From an uncultured Corynebacterium sp. (lineage in GTDB: Bacteria > Actinomycetota > Actinomycetes > Mycobacteriales > Mycobacteriaceae): a stretch of DNA of 64,000 bases. Position numbers and translations under genes: made by a program. This document shows positions 8,820-18,128 of this stretch, piece after piece. The notes below the pieces were generated by a model, which saw only the letters and a list, made by a program, of their open reading frames with translations, was not told the origin of the DNA and searched no databases. Each line of letters begins with the position of its first letter. The first letter of the stretch is position 1. The stretch is from NCBI RefSeq assembly GCF_947253065.1, contig NZ_CAMXWS010000007.1, positions 10,497 through 74,496 of the forward strand, read 5' to 3'.

Positions 8820-9134
8820 TTGAAGATCAAAAAGGGCGATATGGTTCAGGTCATCGCTGGTAAGGACAAGGGCGCGCAGGGTCGCGTCATTGAGGCTTAC
8901 CCGAAGCGCGACCGCGTCCTCGTCGAGGGCGTTAACCGCGTGAAGAAGCACGTGGCCAACTCTTACAACGAGCGCGGCGCTGAGTCCGGCGGCATCGTCA
9001 CCCAGGAAGCTCCGATCCACGTGTCCAACGTGATGGTCGTTGATTCCGAGGGCAATCCGACCCGTGTGGGCTACCGCTTCGATGAGAACGGCAAGAAGGT
9101 CCGCGTCGCCAAGTCGAACGGGAAGGACATCTAA
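8820..9134 (+). CDS. rplX: 50S ribosomal protein uL24
   Basis: The 104-residue KOW-domain protein (KIKKGDMVQVIAGKDKGAQGRV) is one of the first proteins to bind 23S rRNA during assembly. The start is TTG, directly abutting the TAG stop of rplN; no upstream in-frame ATG or GTG is possible because of that stop. The weak start and abutting stop suggest translation is coupled to rplN. The TAA stop overlaps the rplE ATG. Confidence 0.95.
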   Translation: MKIKKGDMVQVIAGKDKGAQGRVIEAYPKRDRVLVEGVNRVKKHVANSYNERGAESGGIVTQEAPIHVSNVMVVDSEGNPTRVGYRFDENGKKVRVAKSNGKDI

Positions 9135-9715
9135 TGACCGAGGCTAATTACACGCCGCGTCTGAAGACGCGTTACAAGGACGATATTCGCGGCAAGCTCT
9201 CTGAGGAGTTCGGCTACGAGAACGTCATGCAGATCCCGGGTCTGACCAAGATTGTGGTCAACATGGGTGTCGGCGACGCTGCTCGTGACTCCAAGGTGAT
9301 CAACGGTGCACTCGAGGACCTGACCGCTATTACTGGTCAGAAGCCGCAGCTGCGTCGTGCGAAGAAGTCCATCGCTAACTTCAAGCTGCGCGAAGGCATG
9401 CCGATTGGTGCGAAGGTCACCCTGCGTGGCGACCGTATGTGGGAGTTCATGGACCGTCTTCTGACGGTTGCTCTTCCGCGTATTCGTGACTTCCGTGGTC
9501 TGTCGGACACCCAGTTCGACGGCAACGGCAACTACACGTTCGGCCTGTCTGAGCAGACCATGTTCTACGAGATCGACGTGGACAAGATTGATCGTCCGCG
9601 CGGTATGGACATCACCATCGTGACGTCTGCTACCAACGACGAGGAAGGCCGTGCGCTGCTGCGTCACTTCGGCTTCCCGTTCAAGGACAAGGACGGCAAG
9701 ATGCAGCGTCCGTAA
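9134..9715 (+). CDS. rplE: 50S ribosomal protein uL5
   Basis: The 193-residue product has full L5 features (MQIPGLTKIVVNMGVG, GQKPQLRRAKKSIANFKLREGMPIG, RDFRGL). L5 binds 5S rRNA in the central protuberance. In most bacteria rpsN (uS14) and rpsH follow; here a terminator and an 8.4-kb insertion follow and no rpsN is present in the window. Confidence 0.98.
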   Translation: MTEANYTPRLKTRYKDDIRGKLSEEFGYENVMQIPGLTKIVVNMGVGDAARDSKVINGALEDLTAITGQKPQLRRAKKSIANFKLREGMPIGAKVTLRGDRMWEFMDRLLTVALPRIRDFRGLSDTQFDGNGNYTFGLSEQTMFYEIDVDKIDRPRGMDITIVTSATNDEEGRALLRHFGFPFKDKDGKMQRP

Positions 9716-9721
9716 GCTTTT

Positions 9722-9732
9722 GCTTATCGACG
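9722..9732 (+). repeat. Copy of the 11-mer GCTTATCGACG, 3' of rplE
   Basis: An exact copy lies just after the rplE stop codon. TAAGC (9713-9717), TTTT and GCTTA (9722-9726) form a small hairpin that includes the stop codon, the same arrangement as after rpsQ. Confidence 0.85.
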
Positions 9733-9741
9733 AAAAATAGC

Positions 9742-9785
9742 CCCCGCCACCTGGTATTTCTTCTACCGGGTGGCGGGGTTCGCTG
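9742..9785 (+). terminator. Terminator hairpin after rplE
   Basis: Arms of 15 nt at 9742-9756 (CCCCGCCACCTGGTA) and 9764-9778 pair with one G-U, with a 7-nt loop. The 3' tract (TTCGCTGTTTG) is only moderately T-rich. Confidence 0.8.
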
Positions 9786-9833
9786 TTTGTAGCTACTGAA
9801 CCCGTCGATAACGTGCAGGTGGCAATGTCGGGC

Positions 9834-9873
9834 ATTAAAAATGCCGGTGCGAGCACTATGTACCCACACCGGC
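9834..9873 (-). terminator. Terminator of ldh
   Basis: On the minus strand the arms GCCGGTG (9867-9873) and CACCGGC (9843-9849) are followed by a T5 tract (9837-9841), placed about 40 bp after the ldh stop. Confidence 0.8.
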
Positions 9874-9913
9874 AGAGGAAAGGACGTGACTTACGTCCTG
9901 GTGCTGAAATTGG

Positions 9914-10921
9914 TTAGTCGACCAGCTCAGCTTGCTTCATCACATCGCGCAGCACCTTTGCGGAGTGGGCGAACTGCTCGGACTCCTTCTCATCGAGGTT
10001 GAGCTCAATGACATCCTGGATACCGTTGCGGTTGATCATGGCCGGAGTACCAATGTAGATGTCTTCCTCGCCGTACTGGCCCTCGAGCAGTGCACTGACC
10101 GGGAGGACGACCTCTTCGTTACGGAGTACAGCACGGGTGATGCGGGCGAGACCGCCGCCGATGCCGTAGCTGGTGGAGCCCTTGGCGCGGATGATGTCGT
10201 ATGCCGCGTCGCGGGTCTTAACGAAGATCTCGTCCATCTTCTCGGTGACGTTCGGATCAGTCTGTGCCAGCTTTTCCAAGCGGGTGTTCAGCGGAATGCC
10301 CGCAACGGAACCGGAGGAAACAGCAGCCAGCTCGGTGTCACCGTGCTCACCGATGATGTACGCGTGGACGTTGGAGGCAGCGACGCCGAAGTACTCCCCA
10401 AGTGCGTGGCGGTAGCGTGCGGTGTCGAGGACGGTGCCGGAACCGATGACCTGGGAGGACGGCAAGCCGGAGAACTTCCAGGTTGCATAGGAGAGAACGT
10501 CGACCGGGTTGGTTGCAACAAGGAAGATGCCGTTGAAGCCGTGGGCCATAACCTCGTCGACGATGGACTTGAAGATCTTCACATTGCGGCCGACCAGCTC
10601 AAGGCGGGTCTCACCATCACGCTGCGCGACACCAGCGCAGTTGACCACGATTGCTGCATCGCGGCAGTCCTCGTAGGTGCCCTGGGTGACACGGGTGTTG
10701 TGGCCGGACCACGGAACCGCGTGGTTCAGGTCCTGGACTTCGCCCCAGACCTTTTCTTCGTTCAGATCGATGATGGCCAGCTGGTCACACAGGCCCTGGT
10801 TCACGATGGCCGATGCGTAGGCCATTCCGACGTCACCGGCGCCGATCAGGACGACCTTCTTGCCGGGGGTTGGGGTGGTGCCGTTTTCTCCGGCCTTGTG
10901 CGATGCGTTCGGATGGATCAT
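9914..10921 (-). CDS. ldh: L-lactate dehydrogenase (NAD-dependent)
   Basis: The product is 335 residues from ATG 10921, which is preceded by GAAGGAG; 33 further upstream codons lack a ribosome site. The Rossmann motif GAGDVGMAYA lies near the N-terminus and the catalytic loop IGEHGDTE carries the proton-accepting His. It reduces pyruvate to L-lactate and regenerates NAD+ under oxygen limitation. About 20 extra residues (HPNASHKAGENGTTPTPGK) precede the usual start of the fold. It is a single gene with its own terminator, inserted between ribosomal blocks. Confidence 0.96.
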   Translation of the reverse strand: MIHPNASHKAGENGTTPTPGKKVVLIGAGDVGMAYASAIVNQGLCDQLAIIDLNEEKVWGEVQDLNHAVPWSGHNTRVTQGTYEDCRDAAIVVNCAGVAQRDGETRLELVGRNVKIFKSIVDEVMAHGFNGIFLVATNPVDVLSYATWKFSGLPSSQVIGSGTVLDTARYRHALGEYFGVAASNVHAYIIGEHGDTELAAVSSGSVAGIPLNTRLEKLAQTDPNVTEKMDEIFVKTRDAAYDIIRAKGSTSYGIGGGLARITRAVLRNEEVVLPVSALLEGQYGEEDIYIGTPAMINRNGIQDVIELNLDEKESEQFAHSAKVLRDVMKQAELVD

Positions 10922-11110
10922 TGATGCTCCTTCGCTCGTGTTTGCTGCTGTGCTATTGAGCAGCCTTAGTTCCGAGATTAGCGCCGAATGTCTGATTGTG
11001 CCCGATTCGGAGTTATCCACAGGTCAGTGTTCGAAAGGAAGCGGTGTGGGTAGGGGGTCGCGATAGAAAAAGCGGTGTACCTTTCATGCACTGAAAACAA
11101 GGGGGAACTC

Positions 11111-11836
11111 ATGGGTACGAACAATCTGGAAAAGATCAAAGACCGTGTACAGAAGCTGTTGAACCAGGCAGCGGACCGGGCAGGAACGGCGGAAGGGGAG
11201 GTGTTTTATCAGAAGGCTTTCGACCTGATGGCCACGTATGGGTTTGAGGAAAGGGACCTGAGGCGCCCGTCGGAAAGCGATGAGGTGATAATGCGCACAT
11301 TTGCGCTCGGTGGTTCGTATACCGATATGCAAGCGTCGCTTTTGCTGAATCTCTGCAATGCGTTGCACTGCATGGGCTACATGGAAAGCACCCGGCGCTC
11401 CCGGAAAATCTCCACCGTCACCGCCTTCGGTCTCCGCCGCCACATAGAGCGGGTGGACATGCTCTTCGGAGTCCTCAATCCGCAGATGGCCGCCGGGGCG
11501 CAGCAGATCAGCGGCAGCCGCGCACTCGGTGTGGCGACGGTGGTGGCGCGCCGCTCTTTCATGGGCGGGTTCATCAGCGTGATCACTGAGCGGCTGCAAG
11601 CGGCCGAAGGCACGGTCGCCGCAGGCAAGGGCGAATACGCCCTCGCGCTGATGGACGACCGCGATAAAGCAAGTGACGCGATGAGCGCTTTCGCCGCGCA
11701 GCAGGGCATCGAATTCACCAACCGCGCATCGAAGGCGACGGTCGACGCCGGGTCGTATTTCCGCGGCGTGAGTGCGGGGGAGACCAGCGATCTCGGCCAG
11801 AGTCGTGTCCGCGCGCGCCCGGCGTTGCCGTGCTAG
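11111..11836 (+). CDS. DUF2786-domain protein of unknown function
   Basis: The product is 241 residues from ATG 11111, with AGGGGG 7 nt upstream. The N-terminal 40-50 residues (IKDRVQKLLNQAADRAGTAEGEVFYQKAFDLMATYGFEERDL) match the DUF2786 helical domain found mainly in actinobacteria and phages. The rest is helix-rich and may be the DUF7168-type partner domain. No catalytic motif is recognisable. It is monocistronic, and the 140 bp before the next gene holds nothing I can name. Confidence 0.75.
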   Translation: MGTNNLEKIKDRVQKLLNQAADRAGTAEGEVFYQKAFDLMATYGFEERDLRRPSESDEVIMRTFALGGSYTDMQASLLLNLCNALHCMGYMESTRRSRKISTVTAFGLRRHIERVDMLFGVLNPQMAAGAQQISGSRALGVATVVARRSFMGGFISVITERLQAAEGTVAAGKGEYALALMDDRDKASDAMSAFAAQQGIEFTNRASKATVDAGSYFRGVSAGETSDLGQSRVRARPALPC

Positions 11837-11976
11837 GCCACATCCGGGGCGCTCCGACGAGTTGAACGCGGATCAACGCGTCTATTACCGGGACATGAAT
11901 TGTCGCTGCAGCGTTTGCGGCACACGCGGTGGTTCTTAGGCTTGGAATCACGTTTTGCCGAGCCACAGGAGTAGCC

Positions 11977-13344
11977 ATGTCCCGTTCCACCCGTTTCGCC
12001 GCTGGCCGCCGCCCCGCAGTGCGCGCCGCTGTCGCCCTCACCGTTTCGGTCGCCCTCGCAGTCAACCCAGCACCCGCGGTCGCGCACGGCGGTCACCCTG
12101 AGCCGGCACCAGCCCCGGCGCCCGCTCCGCAGCCGGCCGCGGCACCCGCGCCCGCTATCCCAGGGCTGAACGACCTGTCGTCGCTGCCGTTCGACCTGGA
12201 AGGCCTCGGGCAGCGTGAGGTGAATATCGGTGGGGTCACGGTGCCGGTGCCGGCGGCGCTGGCGGGTGTCGTGGCCGCAGCTGCGGTGCTCGGCGGTCTC
12301 AGCTTCGTGATCATCCAGGCGATCACGGGAGCGCTGCCGGGTTCTTCGAAGGGGGACAAGGATCAGCCCGCACCAGCGGAGCCGATGAAGGCGGAGTACG
12401 CGAACCGCTTCGATTTCAGCGCCGTCAACGATGATCCGGCTGCTGGAGGGTTCAGCGGCATCGACGAGGTCGCGCCGGGCCGCTACGTCGTGCTCTCCGA
12501 CGACAAGAACGAGCACGGCCCGGTCCGCGCTTATGTCTTCACCACGACGGACCACAAGACATTCACCCGCGACGGGGTCATCGAGTTCACCGATCCGGAG
12601 GGCAAGGCCTACGACGAGTTCATTGACCCGGAGGAAATCCGTGTCCTGCCGAACGGCAATTTCCTGTGGACCACGGAGGGCAACGGCAAGCCCGGTCAGG
12701 TCGTCGCGCCGCAGCTCATCGAGTCCGCGCCTGACGGCAAGGAAATCCGCCGCATCGACGTGCCGGGCTACCAGGTGCCCAACGGCGTTTCCACGCGCGG
12801 CATCTACAACAACAACGGGCCGGAGGGCATGACGCTTATCGACGGCGGCCGCACGGCCGTCACCGTCGAAGAAAACGCCCTCGCCCAGGATGGCGCGAAG
12901 AACTCGGAGAAGGACGCATCGGTCAACCGCATCACCTTCTACGACCTGGAGAGTGGCAAGCCGACCCGCGAGCTCGTTGTCAAGCTCGAAGCCGGACGTG
13001 GCGCGACGTCGCTTTTGGCAGACGACAACGGCGATCTCTACATGCTGCAGCGTGGCTTCTTCAAGGACCTGGGCGAAAACGGCGAGAACAAGGCTGAGAT
13101 CTACAAGCTCGATCTCGACGGCGCCGATGACGTCCTGGGCAAAGAAAAGCTGGCCGGCGATGAGAAGACGGTGTCCAAGGAGCTCGTCTTCGATTTCGCC
13201 ACCGAGAAGCCACACCCGGACAACGTCGAGGGGCTGGCATGGGGGCCGCGCACCGAGGACGGGCGCCGCACCCTGATCGTCGTCTCGGACAACAACTTCA
13301 ACGAGACTCAGACTACGTACTTCCACACCGTCCTGGTCCCGTAA
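11977..13344 (+). CDS. Exported phytase-like (esterase-like) beta-propeller protein
   Basis: The product is 455 residues from ATG 11977 (ACAGGAG upstream). An N-terminal signal sequence (RAAVALTVSVALAVNPAPAVAH) is followed by a Pro/Ala-rich linker. A second hydrophobic helix lies near residues 85-107 (ALAGVVAAAAVLGGLSFVIIQAI), so the protein may be membrane-tethered. The C-terminal 310 residues have phytase-like family signatures: FSGIDEVAPGRYVVLSDD, NNNGPEGMTLIDGGRTAV, and DNVEGLAWGPRTEDGRRTLIVVSDNNFN. Members are often annotated as esterase-like or phytase; the substrate is unknown. A copy of the 11-mer encodes the TLIDG part. Confidence 0.85.
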   Translation: MSRSTRFAAGRRPAVRAAVALTVSVALAVNPAPAVAHGGHPEPAPAPAPAPQPAAAPAPAIPGLNDLSSLPFDLEGLGQREVNIGGVTVPVPAALAGVVAAAAVLGGLSFVIIQAITGALPGSSKGDKDQPAPAEPMKAEYANRFDFSAVNDDPAAGGFSGIDEVAPGRYVVLSDDKNEHGPVRAYVFTTTDHKTFTRDGVIEFTDPEGKAYDEFIDPEEIRVLPNGNFLWTTEGNGKPGQVVAPQLIESAPDGKEIRRIDVPGYQVPNGVSTRGIYNNNGPEGMTLIDGGRTAVTVEENALAQDGAKNSEKDASVNRITFYDLESGKPTRELVVKLEAGRGATSLLADDNGDLYMLQRGFFKDLGENGENKAEIYKLDLDGADDVLGKEKLAGDEKTVSKELVFDFATEKPHPDNVEGLAWGPRTEDGRRTLIVVSDNNFNETQTTYFHTVLVP

Positions 13345-13354
13345 CTCGCGGGCG

Positions 13355-14641
13355 TCAGCGCGAGGAACGCACGGTCAGCACCAGTAGCGCGGCCAAGACG
13401 CAGGCAACCGTGCAGGCCTGGTAGAGGCCGGGGTAACCGCCCAGATACCGCAGGCCAGCGGCGGCGAGGAGGCCCGCGATCATATTCGCGGAGCCCTGCG
13501 CCAACGTCATGATGGACACATCGCGAGCACGGTTGACCTTCGACGGCAGGGACTCATTGATCATCGCTTGCTCGACGGAGGTGAACAAGCCCCACGACAA
13601 CCCGAGCAGAACAGCGGCGGTGATCGCGGCTTTCAGGGTGCTCACGAAAGCCATCAACTGTGTTCCAGCGGCCATCGCCACCGCCGCGGCGACGAAGAAG
13701 ATCTTGCGGCGTTGGAGTTTGTCGGACAGGGCACCGCTTGCGGCCGCGGCGGCCATGGTGACCACGGCGAAGATGACGGTGAGGATGAGGACCCAGATAT
13801 CAGGGTCAGCGACGCGGATGTGGTCGCGGAGGTAATAAAGCAGGTAGAACAACGCGGTGTATTGCGTGGCATGAATGACGAAGCGCGCGAGGAACACAGT
13901 GGCGTAGTTCCGGTAGGCATTGAGCGGCAGTCGCTCCAGCTCGGCATCCGGGTCGAAGACGACAGTGCCGAGCTCAGCCTGGTCGTCGAGGGTCGACTGG
14001 TTGGCGGCGGCATCGATCGCGCCGGGGCCGAAACCGAGTTGGATCACCATCCCGAAAGCGAGTCCCGCGATGACGATGTACGCCCAGTTCAGCGGGAGAA
14101 GGCTCGCAAGCGCAGTTCCGCCCACCAGCCCGAGAACGTAGGTGACGCCGAGGACACTGGAGATGACACCGAAATGCTTCTGCGGAACGACATCGGCAGT
14201 GATGGTCAACAGGTTGTTCGTCATGAACGCGACGAAGCATTGCACCAGGCACCACAGGGCGACCAACGCCCAATATCCGGGAGTCGCGGACATCGCGAGC
14301 ATGCCTATCGACGCCAGCGGTACCGCCACCAAGATCCACGGGAAGCGTTTGCCCCAGCGGCGGGCCCAGTCAGATGCCGTCGATAAGCGCGAGCGGTCGG
14401 AGATGAACCCTACGACGAGGCTGGTGGCCACGGAGGATGCGCCGCCGCACATCATGAGAAGTGCGAGTGCGCCCTCGTGGCTGCCGGGGCGGACCGCGAG
14501 CATCTGGTTGGCCAGCAACAGTTGCGACGGGCCGGCCCACACGAGGCACGTGCCGATATAGGCGAGGGCGAATTTCCAGAAGAAGGCCTTTGGGTGGCGT
14601 TCCGCGATGGTCGTCACAGTGGTTGTCACGGTGGCAGTCAC
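13355..14641 (-). CDS. MFS transporter, probably sugar or glycoside uptake
   Basis: The product is 428 residues with about 12 hydrophobic spans and MFS loop signatures (GFISDRSR after TM2, GALSDKLQRRK in the second half). The start is GTG 14641, 5 bp after the end of the GH1 beta-glucosidase gene on the same strand. This suggests a two-gene operon that imports a beta-glucoside and hydrolyses it, though specificity cannot be read from sequence. The codons CGC TTA TCG ACG come from a copy of the 11-mer and include the rare TTA. Confidence 0.88.
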   Translation of the reverse strand: MTATVTTTVTTIAERHPKAFFWKFALAYIGTCLVWAGPSQLLLANQMLAVRPGSHEGALALLMMCGGASSVATSLVVGFISDRSRLSTASDWARRWGKRFPWILVAVPLASIGMLAMSATPGYWALVALWCLVQCFVAFMTNNLLTITADVVPQKHFGVISSVLGVTYVLGLVGGTALASLLPLNWAYIVIAGLAFGMVIQLGFGPGAIDAAANQSTLDDQAELGTVVFDPDAELERLPLNAYRNYATVFLARFVIHATQYTALFYLLYYLRDHIRVADPDIWVLILTVIFAVVTMAAAAASGALSDKLQRRKIFFVAAAVAMAAGTQLMAFVSTLKAAITAAVLLGLSWGLFTSVEQAMINESLPSKVNRARDVSIMTLAQGSANMIAGLLAAAGLRYLGGYPGLYQACTVACVLAALLVLTVRSSR

Positions 14642-14646
14642 AGTGT

Positions 14647-16026
14647 TTACCTGCTTGTAGCTTCCCGGTACTGCGCATCGATCGCCGGGGTCAAAGCGTC
14701 GGCGCGGATGATGTCACGCAGCATGCGCGCGGCGGGTTTGACGTGCCGGTCGAGGTTCTCGTCGAGTCCGACGACCCCGAAGTGCTGCGCCATGCCCTCG
14801 GACCACTCCCAGTTGTCCACGAAGCACCAGTGGTAGTAGCGCTCGACGGGCACCCGGGACTGCGGCGTTCCGTCGGGTGCATCCAAGCCTGAATTCAAGC
14901 GGGCGAGCTCCTCGAGGTGGTCGAGAATGAAGCCGCACCGGAAGGACTCGCTGTTGTCGGCGGTGCCGTTCTCCGTGATCCAGATCGGCAGAGCGAATTC
15001 TTTAGCCAAGTGAGTGGAGACGTCGACGATGCCGCGCGGGTAGATTTCCCAGCCGAGGTCGTTGGTGGGGCGGCCGGGGAAGGTGGCGTCGTCAAAGCCT
15101 TTGACGGCGGTGCGGGAATAGTAATTGATGGCGATGGCGTCGACGAAGCGTTTCGTCGTCTTCGGCGTCCTGGTCAGCGCGGCGGCGGCTTTGGCGCGGG
15201 TGATGAAGTCCTTGTCGAGTGCTTTGGGTCGGCCGATGAGCGGCAGGAAAATGCCGCGGTAAAAAGCCTTTTCCATCGCGCCTTGGAAGAGATGCTCGAC
15301 GATCGGGGTGATGAACCGATGGATCGGGTTGCGGGGGTTCATCGGGGCGAAAACGCGCTTGTGGTGCGCGAAGGTGACGCGGACTGTACGGCCGGGAGCG
15401 TCGAGGCGACGGTGGATCCGCTCGTAGGCGAGCAGGTGCGCCGCAGCCATGTTTTGCAGGACCTTCCTGATCTTCACGAAACCGCCGGAACCAGGGGGTT
15501 GGGATCCGAATAAGAAGGCTTCGGAGGCATAGACATTGGGCTCGTTGAGGGTGACCCAGTCGTCGATAAGCTCCCCCATGTAGTCGAGCACCACGTCGAC
15601 GTACGCGAGGAACCGCTCTACGATGTCCGGGTTGGTCCAACCGCCGCGGCGCTCGAGCCACAGCGGTTGCCCGAAGTGGTGGAGGGTGACCAGTGGTTCG
15701 ATGCCTTTCGCTTTGAGGTCGCGAAACTCCTCGGCGTAGCGTTCGAGCGCTTCTGTGTCGTATGCCCCGGGTTCGGGCTCGATGCGAGACCATTCGACGC
15801 CGACGCGGGCAATGGAGAATTCAAGTTCCGCCATGAGTTCGTTGTCCTCCCGCCACCGTGTCCAGTGATCGGTGGTGGGGTGGAGGCTGGTGCCGTCCTT
15901 GATATGTCCGGCGTTGGCCCACTGCGTCCAGTTGCTGGGGCGTGGCGAGCCTTCGATCTGCAGGCCGGCCGATGCCGTGCCGATGCGCATCCCGTTCAGC
16001 GGGATCTCCATTCTTCCTCGTGGCAT
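14647..16026 (-). CDS. bglA: Glycoside hydrolase family 1 beta-glucosidase
   Basis: The product is 459 residues, normal for GH1. The acid/base Glu is in TLNEPN (about residue 162) and the nucleophile Glu in WITENG (about residue 352), with the aglycone Trp region near NWEWSEG. It hydrolyses beta-glucosides, probably intracellular ones since no signal peptide is present. A TAGGGT box at 16033-16038 (minus strand) ends 6 nt before the ATG with no Shine-Dalgarno, so translation is probably leaderless. The MFS transporter gene follows directly. Two copies of the 11-mer lie in this area: 15561 inside the gene and 16045 just upstream. Confidence 0.94.
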   Translation of the reverse strand: MPRGRMEIPLNGMRIGTASAGLQIEGSPRPSNWTQWANAGHIKDGTSLHPTTDHWTRWREDNELMAELEFSIARVGVEWSRIEPEPGAYDTEALERYAEEFRDLKAKGIEPLVTLHHFGQPLWLERRGGWTNPDIVERFLAYVDVVLDYMGELIDDWVTLNEPNVYASEAFLFGSQPPGSGGFVKIRKVLQNMAAAHLLAYERIHRRLDAPGRTVRVTFAHHKRVFAPMNPRNPIHRFITPIVEHLFQGAMEKAFYRGIFLPLIGRPKALDKDFITRAKAAAALTRTPKTTKRFVDAIAINYYSRTAVKGFDDATFPGRPTNDLGWEIYPRGIVDVSTHLAKEFALPIWITENGTADNSESFRCGFILDHLEELARLNSGLDAPDGTPQSRVPVERYYHWCFVDNWEWSEGMAQHFGVVGLDENLDRHVKPAARMLRDIIRADALTPAIDAQYREATSR

Positions 16027-16044
16027 GGTCTCACCCTAAAGACC

Positions 16045-16055
16045 GCTTATCGACG
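16045..16055 (+). repeat. Copy of the 11-mer GCTTATCGACG between bglA and the lipase gene
   Basis: An exact copy lies in the 193-bp divergent intergenic region, just upstream of the bglA -10 box and therefore within its probable promoter spacer or -35 area. Confidence 0.8.
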
Positions 16056-16219
16056 CCGACGTGAATCCGTGGAACCCGACCCCAAAAATGTTTTACGCAC
16101 CTACGTTTGGGGGTGAAACTAGATAATTTTTTTGGTACTAATAAGCGTTTTCTCACGAATTCGCCCGCCCCGTCTTAATGTGTCGCAGGACACATTTATT
16201 CGGTTGAGATGGAGTTTCA

Positions 16220-17761
16220 ATGACGAAGAAATTGGGCGGAATTCTGGTCGCGGCGGCTCTGACCGCGTCTGTCATGACTGGCGCGGGCGGTATCGCAAAG
16301 GCGGAAGACAGCTTCTATAACACCACCGATGTCGCGCCGGGCACTCCGGGCGAAATCTTGAAAGAGAAGACGGTGCCGTACTCCAATGTCTTGGGCTCGG
16401 CTGATTCTGATCTTCCGAATGAAGCGACCAAGATCATGTACACCACGACCGACGCGAATGGCGAGCTCGTTCCGGTGACCGGGTACGTGGTCGAGCCGAC
16501 CTCTAAGTGGCGGGGCAAGGGGCCGCGTCCCACCGTCGTTATCGGGCGCGGAACGGTGGGCCAGGGCGACCAGTGCGCCCCGTCTCGCAACTGGCCGTTG
16601 GACGGGCAGCCGAATCCGATCGAGTCGAAGCGCACGGTGAATATGGAGGGCCTCTACGACTTCGCGCTGTCGAAGTACGGCGTCCGCGTCGTGGTCACCG
16701 ACCTCGTGGGAATGGGCACCGAGGGTGTGCATACGTACATGAACCGCCTCGATCAGGCGCACGCGATGCTGGATGCCGGACGTGCGGTGAAGAACCTGGT
16801 CGGGGAGGAGGACTTCGGCAAGATCGGTTTCTACGGCCACTCGCAGGGCGGCGGCGCCTCCGCGGCGGCGGTGGAAGAAGCGCGGAATTACTACAGTGCC
16901 GATGAGCAAGCCAATGTCGCCGGCGCCTACGCCTCGGCGCCGCCGGCGAACCTCTACGAAGTGGCCCGCAATATCGACGGGTCCGACCTCTCGGGCGCCA
17001 TCGGGTTCGCGATGAACGGCATGGTCGAGCGGTACGACGGCTTCGACGATCTCCTGGACAAATACCTGAGCGAGGACGGAAAGAAGGTCCTGGAGACCTT
17101 CAAGAATTCCTGCACCAACGAGATCACCTCCGAGCCGTACGCGTACATGACCACCCGTGACTGGACGAAGGACGGGCGCTCGCTCGAAGAAATCCTCAAA
17201 GAGCCGGACATGGCGACGGCCCTGGCGAGGATGAGGGAGCAGGAAATCGGCAACGGCTCTCCCGTCGCACCCGTCATGGTGATCAGCGGGCGCTACGACC
17301 GTCAGGTGGAGTACCGGCAGGCCCGGAACCTGGCCATGAAGTGGTGCACCGTCGACGATGCCAAGGTGGTCTACCGTGATGACGTCGTTCCTGAAATTGA
17401 AGACGGCATGAAGAATCACCTCGTGCAGGCGCTGAGCGGCCCGACCTTCGGCTTCAGCTTCATGATCGACCGATTCAATGACAAGCCGCTTGCCGACGAC
17501 CAGGTGTGCGCGAATTTCAACGGCAACGAGGACCCTTACGGTTCGGGCGTGGCAATGAGCTCCCACCTGTCGTCACTGCCGCTGAGCAGCAAACTCGTGC
17601 CCGACAGCGCCCCGGAATCTGGCCCTAGTTCCGGTGTGGACGGCTCCGGTATCCGCTCGCCGGAAGGTATTCTCGCGACCATCATCATCGCCGTGCTCGG
17701 CATGGTCGGTCTCGGTGTCGGCGTGGCATGGCCGGCCCTGAGCCAGATGCTGAAGTTTTAG
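16220..17761 (+). CDS. Secreted lipase/esterase (LIP family) with C-terminal membrane anchor
   Basis: The 513-residue product has a Sec signal peptide (KKLGGILVAAALTASVMTGAGGIAKA). The core shows the LIP-family alpha/beta-hydrolase fold with GHSQGG (Ser about 208), the late SGRYDRQVEY Asp region and KNHLVQ with the probable catalytic His. A hydrophobic segment near the C-terminus (ILATIIIAVLGMVGLGVGVAW) suggests tethering to the membrane. Such corynebacterial enzymes degrade host or environmental lipids. It is monocistronic, and GAGATGGAG lies about 8 nt upstream of the ATG. Confidence 0.92.
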   Translation: MTKKLGGILVAAALTASVMTGAGGIAKAEDSFYNTTDVAPGTPGEILKEKTVPYSNVLGSADSDLPNEATKIMYTTTDANGELVPVTGYVVEPTSKWRGKGPRPTVVIGRGTVGQGDQCAPSRNWPLDGQPNPIESKRTVNMEGLYDFALSKYGVRVVVTDLVGMGTEGVHTYMNRLDQAHAMLDAGRAVKNLVGEEDFGKIGFYGHSQGGGASAAAVEEARNYYSADEQANVAGAYASAPPANLYEVARNIDGSDLSGAIGFAMNGMVERYDGFDDLLDKYLSEDGKKVLETFKNSCTNEITSEPYAYMTTRDWTKDGRSLEEILKEPDMATALARMREQEIGNGSPVAPVMVISGRYDRQVEYRQARNLAMKWCTVDDAKVVYRDDVVPEIEDGMKNHLVQALSGPTFGFSFMIDRFNDKPLADDQVCANFNGNEDPYGSGVAMSSHLSSLPLSSKLVPDSAPESGPSSGVDGSGIRSPEGILATIIIAVLGMVGLGVGVAWPALSQMLKF

Positions 17762-18128
17762 GGGATGAAGGGGGCAGGCGGGGAGTCACTAAGCAATTTG
17801 TGCATCTGGTGCGCTGACCTGTATGGTTGACCAACGGTTCTGCGCGCGCATGCTGCGTGTGTCAGATCCGCATTGAACGTATACATCCAACTTTGTTGCA
17901 GGCCCCCCGCCAAAATGCGGACCGTATGAAGGGTGGCGGCGAGCACTTCCGTTATTAAGCGGTAAGGAGCGCCCACTGTTTGAGTTTGGAAACATGCCGG
18001 TGACGGTGTGATTCGGACTCGTAGTAGCCCCCGACAGAACACACGGATAACGCGAGTCCCATGCATCAACGATGCGCCGGGACAAGGTGGGTTACGGGAA
18101 CCGCAACGAGAAAGGTAAACGGTCAACC
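17762..18128 (+). other. Long intergenic leader before rpsH
   Basis: These 367 bp hold no credible gene. They contain a TTGACC box (about 17827), a CCGCCAAAATGCGG hairpin and the AGAAAGG ribosome-binding region of rpsH. The promoter of the spc block must lie here, but I cannot assign -10/-35 boxes confidently. A structured ribosomal-protein leader is possible, not shown. Confidence 0.4.

Noticed and set aside
17762..18128. Minus-strand frames upstream of rpsH (17758-18126)
   Set aside because: No ribosome site, no domain and unusual composition; the region is better explained as a leader.
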